DNA of 64,000 nt, taken from the NCBI RefSeq assembly GCF_003344865.1, contig NZ_CP031165.1, positions 5,337,910 to 5,401,909 of the forward strand, read 5' to 3'. The notes beneath the pieces were generated by a model. The model was given only the letters and a program-made list of their open reading frames with translations. It searched no databases and was not told the origin of the DNA. The position numbers and the translations under genes were made by a program. Each line of letters begins with the position of its first letter. The stretch's first letter is position 1. Below, one piece after another: positions 26,853 through 34,393 of the stretch. The DNA comes from Euzebya pacifica. Its GTDB lineage: Bacteria; Actinomycetota; Nitriliruptoria; Euzebyales; Euzebyaceae.

Positions 26853-26909
26853 GTCAGCAGGTGCCCGTCAGCAGGCGCCGGTCAGCCGGCCCCGGGTCAA
26901 CAGGCGTTG
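26853..26909. repeat. 14-nt tandem repeats in a convergent gene junction
   Basis: Units of GTCAGCAGGYGCCN begin at 26853, 26867 and 26881, a 14-base period, with a decayed fourth copy from 26895 that runs into the last codons of the convergent CWB2 gene. They fill the whole junction between the S15-like hydrolase and that gene. No hairpin stronger than the local GC content is evident. Confidence 0.55.
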
Positions 26910-28960
26910 GGGACGGCGTAGGGGGCCACGGCAGCCTCGTCGGCCAGCAGTCGGTTGGCCGGGACCAGGCTGCCGTTGACGGCATCCAGGTCGAACACGT
27001 GCCACCAGGTGTGTTCGGCCGTACCGTTCAACGGGACGGCCATCTCCGCCACCAGTCCGGCGCTGTCGAAGACCTGCACGACGGCGTTGGACTGCGACAG
27101 CGTCTCGCCCCCGGAGAACCGGTGGACGGCGTAGCGGTAGGTACCGGCGACTGCTTGGCTGATGGTGACGGTCTCGGGGCCGAAGCCGCTGACGTCGTCG
27201 ATGTCCAGGGCCGCGAACGGGCAGGCGTCCAGCGACCCGCGTGGGCCGTAGTAGACGTGGTAGGGCTGGGACTCCGGCGTCCACAGGTGTGAGTCCAGGT
27301 CGGCCGGGTTGTCGTCCCACGACAGCACGATCCGCAGGCTGCCCGCTGCCAGCTCGGGGGACAGCAGCAGCGTCGTCGCGGTGTCCTGCGCCGGTTCCAC
27401 GCTGACCGTCGTCGGCGCGCCCGGCACGTAGCCGTCTGCGGTGGCGGTGACGGTGTAGCTGCCACCGGGCAGGTCGGTGAACGCGTACTCACCGGCGGGG
27501 CCCGTGGTGGTCGTCGCCCCCGAGGACAAGGCCACCGTCGCCCCGACCACCGGTTCGTCGGTCGTGGCCGAGCGCACCGTCCCGCTCATCGTGCCGCCCG
27601 GATAGGTGGCGGTCGTGGTCTGGGTCGACCCGTTGGACAGCGGCACGCCGACGACCAGGGTGCAGGGCTCCGGCAGCGAGGCCGACGTCGTGACGGTGAA
27701 GGTCCCCTGCTCCAGCGGTGCGGATGCTGGCTGGTCCAGGCAGGTCCCGTCGAGGGTCACCTCGGCGGTCTGGGCGAACGCCGTCGACCCACCCTCGACG
27801 GTCACCGTCACCTCCTGACCGGGGGTCAACGTCGTCGCGCTGGCCGGGACGAACAGGACGTTCGCCGAGGCAGGCAGGCCGAGGTCGACGCGTGCCGTCT
27901 CGCAAGCGGCGATCGGGGTGACGCAGGTCAGGACGGGGTCGTCGGTGGCCGCCGTGGGGACGGCGAACCCGCCGGTGTTGGCAGCCAGGAAGGTGCTGGT
28001 CGGGGCGGGCAGGGCGTCTCCGGAGGCGAGGACGATCGGTGCGTCGAAGTGGGCGGAGTGCGCTGCTGCGGCGAACCCGCCGGCCCACGCATCGGCGCCC
28101 TGTCCCTCCACGAGGGTCACCCGCTCGACGTCGTCGGCCCCCTGGGCGCCGAGCTGGTCGGCCACGGCGACGGCCGTGTCGAAACGGGTGGGGCCGGAGA
28201 TCCGCTCGGTGGCCATGCCCATGCCACGGACCTCGTCCTCGACCGCCTGCGAGATGGCTGCGGTCCCGCCGACGATGAGCACCTCGTCGATGGTGGAGGA
28301 TGCCAGGTAGTCACGGGTCGAGGCCGGCAACGCGTCGGTCGAGGTCAGCAGGACCGGCGCCTCCAGCTCGGCGGCCATGCCGCCCGCGGCCAGCGCGTCG
28401 GCGAAGGCCTGGGACTGGTCGGCGCCGGAGGACGGGAACGCCCGTGCCAGGACGGCGGTGGTCGCCTGCGGGGCGTCGATGGCGGCGATGGTCGTGGCCG
28501 TCTCGATGCGGGTGGTGCCGGCACGACGCTCGACGGTGTAGGTGCCGGCCAGCTGCTGCTCGACGATCTCACCGATGGCGGAGGTGCCGCCCAGCAGGAT
28601 GACCCGGTCCGCCCCGAGGCGCTGCAGCTCGGCGACCACGCGGTCGGGCACCGGGCCCTGCGGCGGCACGAGCAGTAGCGGACTGCGGCTCTGCAGGACC
28701 CCGGACGCCAAGGAGTCGGCGAACACGTCGCTGCGGCCCATGACGACGGTGGTGGTGTCGGGCAGGGGTGTCGCTTCCGACAGCCGAACCGCAAGCTCGA
28801 CGTTGGAGGGGGTCTCCTCGGACTTGACGACCAGCAGGGCATCGCTGGTCGTCGTGGACTGGGCGCGGCTGGCGGGTGCCGTCGACACGAGCGCGGCGAG
28901 GACGCCGAGCAGGGTCAGCAGGGCCACCAGCGGCAGCAGCGCAGGAACTCGAGATGCCAT
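26897..28960 (-). CDS. Secreted CWB2 protein with carboxypeptidase-regulatory-like and DUF2135-like domains
   Basis: This 687-residue protein has a signal peptide (residues 6-34). CWB2 repeats lie at about 45-350 (RRAGTTRIETA, RISGPTRFDTA; VILLGGTSAI, VLIVGGTAAI). An Ig-like stretch with cysteines follows. Next comes a carboxypeptidase-regulatory-like beta-sandwich at about 475-555 (GTVRSATTDEPVVGATVAL, GEYAFTDLPGGSYTVTATA). A C-terminal domain begins LRIVLSWDDNPADLDSHLW, like the DUF2135-type secreted domains. No catalytic residues are apparent, so a binding or structural surface role is more likely than an enzymatic one. Confidence 0.8.
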   Translation of the reverse strand: MASRVPALLPLVALLTLLGVLAALVSTAPASRAQSTTTSDALLVVKSEETPSNVELAVRLSEATPLPDTTTVVMGRSDVFADSLASGVLQSRSPLLLVPPQGPVPDRVVAELQRLGADRVILLGGTSAIGEIVEQQLAGTYTVERRAGTTRIETATTIAAIDAPQATTAVLARAFPSSGADQSQAFADALAAGGMAAELEAPVLLTSTDALPASTRDYLASSTIDEVLIVGGTAAISQAVEDEVRGMGMATERISGPTRFDTAVAVADQLGAQGADDVERVTLVEGQGADAWAGGFAAAAHSAHFDAPIVLASGDALPAPTSTFLAANTGGFAVPTAATDDPVLTCVTPIAACETARVDLGLPASANVLFVPASATTLTPGQEVTVTVEGGSTAFAQTAEVTLDGTCLDQPASAPLEQGTFTVTTSASLPEPCTLVVGVPLSNGSTQTTTATYPGGTMSGTVRSATTDEPVVGATVALSSGATTTTGPAGEYAFTDLPGGSYTVTATADGYVPGAPTTVSVEPAQDTATTLLLSPELAAGSLRIVLSWDDNPADLDSHLWTPESQPYHVYYGPRGSLDACPFAALDIDDVSGFGPETVTISQAVAGTYRYAVHRFSGGETLSQSNAVVQVFDSAGLVAEMAVPLNGTAEHTWWHVFDLDAVNGSLVPANRLLADEAAVAPYAVPNAC

Positions 28961-29021
28961 GCCGAATCACTCCGTCTCGCGGCCCCTCCAGTGTCTCCGC
29001 CGGGGCGCGACATCGGTGATT

Positions 29022-30254
29022 CTAGGACTTTCGAGCGCCGAATGGGATGCCGTTCAGCACAACGTCACGGGCATCGTCGGCGGGGTCCCAGAGGGCGTCC
29101 GGCTCGTCGAACGGGTCGCGGGCCAGGATGACCAGGTCGGCGAACGAGCCCTCGCCAAGACGACCCACCCGGTCGTCGCCGAGGAGCTCGGCGTTGCCCC
29201 GTGTGGCCGCACGCAGGACGCCGGCGGTGCCCATCACCTCGTGCTGCAGGCGCAGGCCCTGCAGCTGGTCGTCCTCGAGGTCGCCCATCAGGTCGGTCCC
29301 GAAGCCGATGGTGACCCCCTCCTCCGCGGCGATGTCGATCGCGCGCTTGCCGTGGTCGAGGACCTCCAGGTTCTTGGCCTTCTGCACCGGGGTCAGGCCG
29401 ATCTCGTCCACCCGGCGGTCCATCGCGTCGTAGGTGGCCAGTGTGGGCACGAGCAGCGCACCCGAGCGGGCCATCACCTGGGCGGTCGCGGCGTCCAGCA
29501 GGTTGCCGTGCTCGATGGACCGCACGCCGTTGGTGACCGAGTGCACGATGGCCTCCGGCGAGTAGGCGTGGGCGGCCACGTAGCTGCCGCGTCGGATGGC
29601 CTCGTCGCAGACGGCGCGCACTTCCTCGGGGGAGTACTGCGGGATGCGCAACGGATCGGTCAGGGAGATCACCCCGCCGGAGGTCATGATCTTGATGGCG
29701 TGGGCGCCGGTGCGGAACCGCTCGCGCACGGCCACGCGGAGGGGTTCGACGCCGTCGACGACCTCGGAGGTGTGGTGGCAGCAGGTGTCCACGGCGAGGT
29801 CACCCGGACGGGGGTCACCGTGGCCGCCGGTCTGTGACAGCGCCGGCCCGGTGAAGAGGTAGCGCGGCCCGGCGATCAGTCCCTCGTCGATGGCGCGTCG
29901 CAGGCCGATGTCCCCACCGGCGACGTCCCGAACGGTCGTGAACCCGCGGCGCAGCGCCCCGCCGAGACGCTTGGTGGCCTTGGCCGTGACGTAGCTGAGC
30001 GGCGTGGCCTCCATGACCAGCATGTCCAGGCCGATGCCGTAGGCATGGAAGTGGGCGTCGACGAGTCCCGGGATCACGACCCGTTCGCGCGCGTCGAGCA
30101 CAGGACGGCCATCGAGGGCCCCGGCGTCGGTGATCGCCTCGACGATCCCGTCGCGGATGTGGATGGCACCGTCGACGATCCCGTCGTCGGTCGCGGTCCA
30201 GATGCGGGCGTTGTCGATGGTCAGCGTTCCTGCGGCGGTCATGCCGCGCATCAT
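29022..30254 (-). CDS. Amidohydrolase-superfamily metal-dependent hydrolase (imidazolonepropionase-like)
   Basis: This protein of about 410 residues has the amidohydrolase barrel. The metal-binding HxH lies in LVDAHFHAYG, the lysine expected to be carbamylated in AIKIMTSGGV, further histidines in AAHAYSPEA and SIEHGNLL, and the catalytic aspartate in GFGTDLMGD. The closest group is the Xaa-Pro/arylalkylphosphatase-like hydrolases that cleave cyclic or dipeptide amides; the substrate is unknown. Starts at 30254, 30251 and 30242 are all in frame and none has a clear ribosome-binding site, so the first residues are uncertain. It is divergent from the small zinc-ribbon gene. Confidence 0.82.
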   Translation of the reverse strand: MMRGMTAAGTLTIDNARIWTATDDGIVDGAIHIRDGIVEAITDAGALDGRPVLDARERVVIPGLVDAHFHAYGIGLDMLVMEATPLSYVTAKATKRLGGALRRGFTTVRDVAGGDIGLRRAIDEGLIAGPRYLFTGPALSQTGGHGDPRPGDLAVDTCCHHTSEVVDGVEPLRVAVRERFRTGAHAIKIMTSGGVISLTDPLRIPQYSPEEVRAVCDEAIRRGSYVAAHAYSPEAIVHSVTNGVRSIEHGNLLDAATAQVMARSGALLVPTLATYDAMDRRVDEIGLTPVQKAKNLEVLDHGKRAIDIAAEEGVTIGFGTDLMGDLEDDQLQGLRLQHEVMGTAGVLRAATRGNAELLGDDRVGRLGEGSFADLVILARDPFDEPDALWDPADDARDVVLNGIPFGARKS

Positions 30255-30302
30255 GGCAGGAGCGAGGGTTGCCGGCCGCGGCCTCGGGGTAGTCGAAAGG
30301 GC

Positions 30303-30542
30303 ATGGAACCGAAGATTCGTGTCTGGCTGGACGAGAACCGCTCGCTGATCCATCACGCCTCGGCGTCGCAGGTGGAGAACCTGACCGTGACCGAGGCCGA
30401 CGGCACCACCGACTGTGGCCTGACCGGCCGCATGCACCTCGTGCACCACGAGAACGTCGACATGGGCAAGCTCTGCCCTGGCTGCCAGGCGGTGTCGGGC
30501 GTCCGACCGGCACTGGCCGGACAGGACCTCGGCCCGGTCTAG
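30303..30542 (+). CDS. Small protein with a zinc-ribbon-like CxxC
   Basis: This 79-residue protein is preceded by an AAAGGG ribosome-binding site. It has one CPGC pair (MGKLCPGCQAV) and a lone cysteine earlier (TTDCGLTG) close to histidines in MHLVHHENV. Together these could bind one metal ion. No known family was recognised. It lies between a divergent amidohydrolase and a co-directional HIT gene 65 bases downstream. Coding is supported by the ribosome-binding site and sensible composition, not by homology. Confidence 0.6.
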   Translation: MEPKIRVWLDENRSLIHHASASQVENLTVTEADGTTDCGLTGRMHLVHHENVDMGKLCPGCQAVSGVRPALAGQDLGPV

Positions 30543-30607
30543 GCACGGTCAGCCAGGGCCCCGTTCCGTCTGGGACCCGGCCGACCCGACCCCTAGCCTG
30601 ATCGGCG

Positions 30608-31036
30608 ATGGCGAAACCATGTGTGTTCTGCGAGGTCATCGCCGGCGGCAACGGCACCGCCGGTGAGGAGACGCTGGTTGTCGACGAGTCCGATGTCGTG
30701 GCGTTCCTCGACATCCGGCCGCTCTTTCCCGGCCACCTGCTGATCGTGCCGCGCCAGCACGTCGTCACCCTCGACCAGCTGCCGCCGGAACAGCTCGCGC
30801 CGCTGTTCGGCGTCGCCCAGCGGGCGGTGACGGCCATGCAGACGACGCTCGGCGCCCAAGGTGCGTTCGTCGCGAACAACAACATCGTCAGCCAGTCCGT
30901 CCCGCACCTGCACGTGCACGTGGTTCCCCGCACGAAGGGCGACGGGCTCAAGGGCTTCTTCTGGCCTCGCAAGGGCTATCGCGACGAGGCGCACCGCCTC
31001 GAGGTCCTGCACACACTGCGCGACGCGCTGGCCTGA
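30608..31036 (+). CDS. HIT-family nucleotide hydrolase/transferase
   Basis: This 142-residue protein has the histidine triad HLHVHVV (H100, H102, H104) with the nucleophilic middle histidine, the FLDIRPLFPGHLLIVPRQH strand and an N-terminal CVFC zinc pair typical of bacterial HIT proteins acting on nucleoside phosphoramidates or dinucleotides. A TAGCCT box at 30594-30599 ends 8 bases before the ATG and no ribosome-binding site is present, suggesting a leaderless mRNA. The exact substrate is not predictable. Confidence 0.9.
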   Translation: MAKPCVFCEVIAGGNGTAGEETLVVDESDVVAFLDIRPLFPGHLLIVPRQHVVTLDQLPPEQLAPLFGVAQRAVTAMQTTLGAQGAFVANNNIVSQSVPHLHVHVVPRTKGDGLKGFFWPRKGYRDEAHRLEVLHTLRDALA

Positions 31037-31119
31037 ACCCACCAGCGTTCGGCCGACCGTGACGCCCCGGTGCCACCTATACACAATTCCTTTGCACACT
31101 TTCTCTGCACTGTGTCACG

Positions 31120-31698
31120 ATGGCCGACATGGACGACCGCGTCACCCTTGACAGCGACAAGCTGCGCTGTCTTGCCCACCCCCTCCGGAGCCGGCTGCTG
31201 GGCGCGCTGCGCCTGGACGGCCCCGCCACGTCGGCCAAGCTGGCCAGACGGTTGGGCACCAACACCGGCGCCACCAGCTACCACCTGCGGGAGCTGGCCG
31301 AGGTCGGCCTGGTCCGCGAGGTCGAGGACCTGGGCACGGCCCGTGAGCGGTGGTGGGCCGCCGCCCACCAGATGTCGTCGTTCAGCGAGGCCGACTTCCG
31401 CGAGGACCCCGATGACCGGGCGGCGGTGGACTGGCTGATGGCCCACAACCTGCAGCTGACGACCCGCTGCAGGGAGGACTGGCTCACCGGTCGGCAGGGC
31501 TGGACCGAGGAATGGGTGCGGGCCAGCGACGTCAGCGACTACGCGCTCGAGCTGACCCCCGCGCAGACGCGGGCGATGAACGACGAGCTGGCGGCCGTCA
31601 TCGAGCGGTATCGCGTCGAGGGGCCGGCGGAGGAGGGGGACGTCCAGCAGGTCCTCGTGCTGCTCGACGCCTTTCCGGTGCGGGAGGTCCGGCTGTGA
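31120..31698 (+). CDS. ArsR-type winged-helix regulator
   Basis: This 192-residue protein has an N-terminal ArsR-like winged helix (LRCLAHPLRSRLLGALRLDGPATSAKLARRLG, TGATSYHLRELAEVGLV) and a C-terminal helical effector region. Its stop overlaps the MFS exporter start (GTGA), so it probably regulates its own operon. The upstream 40 bases are unusually AT-rich and contain ACAC...GTGT half-sites that could be its operator. No metal-binding cysteine set is visible, so the ligand may be an organic molecule exported by the MFS pump. Confidence 0.83.
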   Translation: MADMDDRVTLDSDKLRCLAHPLRSRLLGALRLDGPATSAKLARRLGTNTGATSYHLRELAEVGLVREVEDLGTARERWWAAAHQMSSFSEADFREDPDDRAAVDWLMAHNLQLTTRCREDWLTGRQGWTEEWVRASDVSDYALELTPAQTRAMNDELAAVIERYRVEGPAEEGDVQQVLVLLDAFPVREVRL

Positions 31699-33188
31699 CC
31701 GGCCACGTCGAGGCGGCGGACATCCGCCGTCGATTCCTCCTCCTGCGGGCCACCCGCTGGCTGCCGACCGGGCTGCTCATTCCCGTCTTCGTCCTCGTCA
31801 TGCTGGACCGCGGACTGACGCTGGGACAGATCGGCCTCGTCACAGCCGGTCAGGGCATCGCGATCATGGCCCTGGAGCTGCCGACCGGCGGGTTGGCCGA
31901 CACGCTCGGGCGGCGGCGGGTGCTGCTGATCGCCGGCGCGGTCGAGCTGCTGGCCGTTGGCCTGTTCATCGTGGCCGACACCGTGCCGTTGCTGCTCGGC
32001 GTGTGGGTCCTGCAGGGCGTCTACCGGGCGTTGGAGTCCGGGCCGCTTGACGCGTGGTTCGTGGACCGCTCCCAGGCGCTCGACCCCGACGCCGACCTCG
32101 AACGCGGCCTGTCCACCGCCGGGGTTGTCCTCGGTCTGGCGATCGCGGGCGGTGCGGTCCTGTCGTCAGTGCTCGTCGCCGCCGCGCCGTTCCCCGGACT
32201 CGATCCCCTGCTCGGCCCGGTGGTGGCCGCACTCCTCCTGCGCGGTCTCGACCTGGTCGCCATCCTGCGGCTGATGGACGAGCCCGAACGGGCCGGCCAC
32301 CTGTTCGACCTGCGCGCGGCCGTCCGAGACGTGCCACGGGTGATCCGGACCGCCGCCATCGACGTCCGGGCGTCGGTCGCCCTCCGGGCGTTGTTCGCGG
32401 TCGAGCTGCTGTGGGGGTGCGGCATGATCGCCTTCGAGGTGTTCACCCCGGCGCGCCTGGAGCAGGTGTTGGGCGACACCGACGCGGCAGCGGTCTACTT
32501 GGGTCCATCCAACGCGGTCGGGTGGGCCGCGGCGGCGGGAGGCGCGGCGTTGGTGCCGCTCCTGACCCGGCGTCTGCGGCCTCGCCACGCTGGCCCGATG
32601 TTGCTGGGCCTGCTGGCTGGCGGCGTGGTCGTGATCGGAACGGCGGGGACGGCGGCGTTGATCGTCGTTGGCTTCGTGGCGACCATGGCCATGCACGGCG
32701 CGGCCAACCCCGTGCACCAGGGCCTGCTGCACCGCGCGATCACCGCGCCCGAGAACCGCGCGACCCTGGTCAGCGTCAACTCCTTGACGGCCAGCTTGGG
32801 GGGCACCATCGGCGGAATCGGCCTGGGTGTCCTGGCCGACGCCACCACCCTCACCGTCGCGGGTCTGGCCGGCGCCGCGGTCATCGCCGCCGCCGGCCCC
32901 CTCTACCTCCTCACCCGGCCCGTTCAGGCGGCCCACCCCTCCCCTCCCTTGTCGCCACACCCGCCTTGTTGTCAACCGGTGGGTGCAACAAGTTGGGCGA
33001 GTTGGGCGGCTGGGGTCTTCCAGCCGAGGGTTTGTCGGGGGCGGGTGTTGAGGCTCTCGGCGAAGTCGTTGAGGTCCGCTGGGGTGTGGACTGACAGGTC
33101 GGTGCCCTTGGGCATGTACTGGCGCAGCAACCCGTTGGTGTTCTCGTTGGAACCGCGTTGCCAGGGCGAGTGGGGGTCGCAGAAGTAG
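31695..33188 (+). CDS. MFS transporter whose 3' end is overrun by an IS30 element
   Basis: The GTG at 31695 overlaps the ArsR-type gene. Residues 1 to about 415 form a 12-helix major facilitator with the loop motif GGLADTLGRRRVLL after helix 2 (the family's GxxxDxxGRR signature), consistent with a drug or metabolite exporter. After helix 12 (AAAGPLYLLTRPVQAA) the frame stays open through the 50-nt repeat remnant and into the antisense strand of the transposase. The predicted protein of 497 residues therefore gains about 75 residues from the IS30 element. The native stop is not present. Transport function could survive because the membrane core is complete. Confidence 0.8.
   Translation: MTGHVEAADIRRRFLLLRATRWLPTGLLIPVFVLVMLDRGLTLGQIGLVTAGQGIAIMALELPTGGLADTLGRRRVLLIAGAVELLAVGLFIVADTVPLLLGVWVLQGVYRALESGPLDAWFVDRSQALDPDADLERGLSTAGVVLGLAIAGGAVLSSVLVAAAPFPGLDPLLGPVVAALLLRGLDLVAILRLMDEPERAGHLFDLRAAVRDVPRVIRTAAIDVRASVALRALFAVELLWGCGMIAFEVFTPARLEQVLGDTDAAAVYLGPSNAVGWAAAAGGAALVPLLTRRLRPRHAGPMLLGLLAGGVVVIGTAGTAALIVVGFVATMAMHGAANPVHQGLLHRAITAPENRATLVSVNSLTASLGGTIGGIGLGVLADATTLTVAGLAGAAVIAAAGPLYLLTRPVQAAHPSPPLSPHPPCCQPVGATSWASWAAGVFQPRVCRGRVLRLSAKSLRSAGVWTDRSVPLGMYWRSNPLVFSLEPRCQGEWGSQK
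32951..32963 (+). repeat. Partial 50-nt repeat unit left of the IS30 element
   Basis: GTCGCCACACCCG matches the start of the 50-nt units elsewhere in the window (for example GTCGCCTCAGCCG at 34245). It is cut off by the left end of the insertion sequence, suggesting the element landed inside the array. Confidence 0.5.
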
Positions 33189-34192
33189 ACGGGCACGTCG
33201 GTGTCGATGGTGAACTGGACGTGCTCGGCCATCTCGATGCCCTGGTCCCAGGTGATGGACCGCCGCAGGTGCTCGGGCAGCCCGGTGATCGCGGTGGTCA
33301 TGGCATCGCGCACCGTCGCGGCGGTCCGGTCGCCATCGAGGTGCATCAGCATCACGTAGCGCGTGGAGCGCTCCACAAGGGTGCCCACCGCGGACTTGCC
33401 GTCCTTGCCGATGATCAGGTCGCCCTCCCAGTGACCGGGCACGGCACGGTCCTCCACCTCCGCGGGCCGCTCGCTGATCATCACCATGTCGTGCATGCGT
33501 GGCCGGGGAGACCGACCGGAGGGGACCCGCTTGGCCCGACCGGTCCGCAGGCACGACGTCAGCTCGCGTCGCAGCTCGCCCCGCCCCTGGACGTACAGCG
33601 ACTTGTAGATCGTCTCGTGTGACACCGTCATCGACTCATCGTCGCCGAACCGCTCCTTGAGATCTGCCGCGATCTGCTGGGGCGACCACAGTCTGCGCAG
33701 GCCGTGCTCGACGAGGCCGGCCAGCTCCGCGCAGCTGGCGAGCTTGGTCGGCTTGGCCCGCCGTGCCTGCTCGTGGGCACGCTTGTGGGCAAGCATCGGC
33801 CGGTAGGCCTCACGGCCACCGTTGCGGTCCACCTCGCGCCACACCGAGGACTTGTGCCGGCCGACCCGATCGGCGATGGCCTGATAGGTCTCGCCCCGAC
33901 CGATCCCCAACCGGATCTCCACCCGATCATCAAGCGACAACCGGTGCGGTGAGGGATCAGTCGCAAGCTCTGCCCGCAACACCCCACCGAACGGCTTGAG
34001 CACGTTGAGGAAGCTGCCCACGGAGATGTCGACCTCCTCAAGGATCTGCCGGCGGCCCTGACCGGCTCGTGCCCGACGGATCACCTCCGCCCGCACCTCA
34101 TCAGGCAACCGCAGCCACCGCTTCTCACCCTTGGCCCTCGACATCACCATGACCTACCGCCTCCACCTCGAAGTGTCGTGTTGCAACGAAGT
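32964..34192 (-). mobile_element. IS30-family insertion sequence
   Basis: The element of about 1.23 kb contains one transposase gene. Candidate terminal inverted repeats are imperfect: CTTGTTGTCAAC at the left end (about 32965) and CTTCGTTGCAAC read inward from the right end (about 34192). The left end overlaps the transposase stop. It is inserted between a partial 50-nt repeat unit (32951-32963) and the rest of that array. Exact ends and target duplication could not be fixed by eye. Confidence 0.72.
32972..34150 (-). CDS. IS30-family transposase
   Basis: This 392-residue protein has helix-turn-helix segments at the N-terminus (RRQILEEVDISVGSFLNV, LDDRVEIRLGIGRGETYQAIADRVGRHKSSVWREV). The DDE catalytic core has D in GHWEGDLIIG, D in TWDQGIEMAEH and E in NENTNGLLRQY. 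The C-terminal RPRQTLGWKTPA is typical of the family. It is intact, with no frameshift, so the element may still be active. It is transcribed against the MFS gene. Confidence 0.95.
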   Translation of the reverse strand: MVMSRAKGEKRWLRLPDEVRAEVIRRARAGQGRRQILEEVDISVGSFLNVLKPFGGVLRAELATDPSPHRLSLDDRVEIRLGIGRGETYQAIADRVGRHKSSVWREVDRNGGREAYRPMLAHKRAHEQARRAKPTKLASCAELAGLVEHGLRRLWSPQQIAADLKERFGDDESMTVSHETIYKSLYVQGRGELRRELTSCLRTGRAKRVPSGRSPRPRMHDMVMISERPAEVEDRAVPGHWEGDLIIGKDGKSAVGTLVERSTRYVMLMHLDGDRTAATVRDAMTTAITGLPEHLRRSITWDQGIEMAEHVQFTIDTDVPVYFCDPHSPWQRGSNENTNGLLRQYMPKGTDLSVHTPADLNDFAESLNTRPRQTLGWKTPAAQLAQLVAPTG

Positions 34193-34193
34193 C

Positions 34194-34344
34194 TTGAGGC
34201 TGCCCGAACCCATGACGACCCAGCCGACACACCCCCACGACCTTGTCGCCTCAGCCGCACCCCCTGCCGGCCAGACAACACGGTCTCGAACCTTGTCGTC
34301 ACACCGGCACCACCGGCCGGCCAGACGACACACCGCGGGGACGC
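34194..34344 (+). repeat. Second array of 50-nt tandem repeats, right of the IS30 element
   Basis: Units start at about 34194 (51 bases, 5' half diverged), 34245 and 34295. The last two are exactly 50 bases and share CCGGCCAGACRACAC with the second unit of the array at 13592-13741. The array sits between the insertion sequence and the phoX terminator. No conserved reading frame crosses the units. Confidence 0.68.
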
Positions 34345-34347
34345 GAC

Positions 34348-34373
34348 GGGCCGCCCCACGAGGGAGGCGGCCC
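34348..34373 (-). terminator. Hairpin downstream of phoX
   Basis: GGGCCGCC at 34348-34355 pairs with GGCGGCCC at 34366-34373 around a 10-base loop, 20 bases beyond the phoX stop. It probably ends the phytase-phoX transcript. No U-tract follows. Confidence 0.5.
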
Positions 34374-34393
34374 GGGCGTGAACGCGTGGTGGG

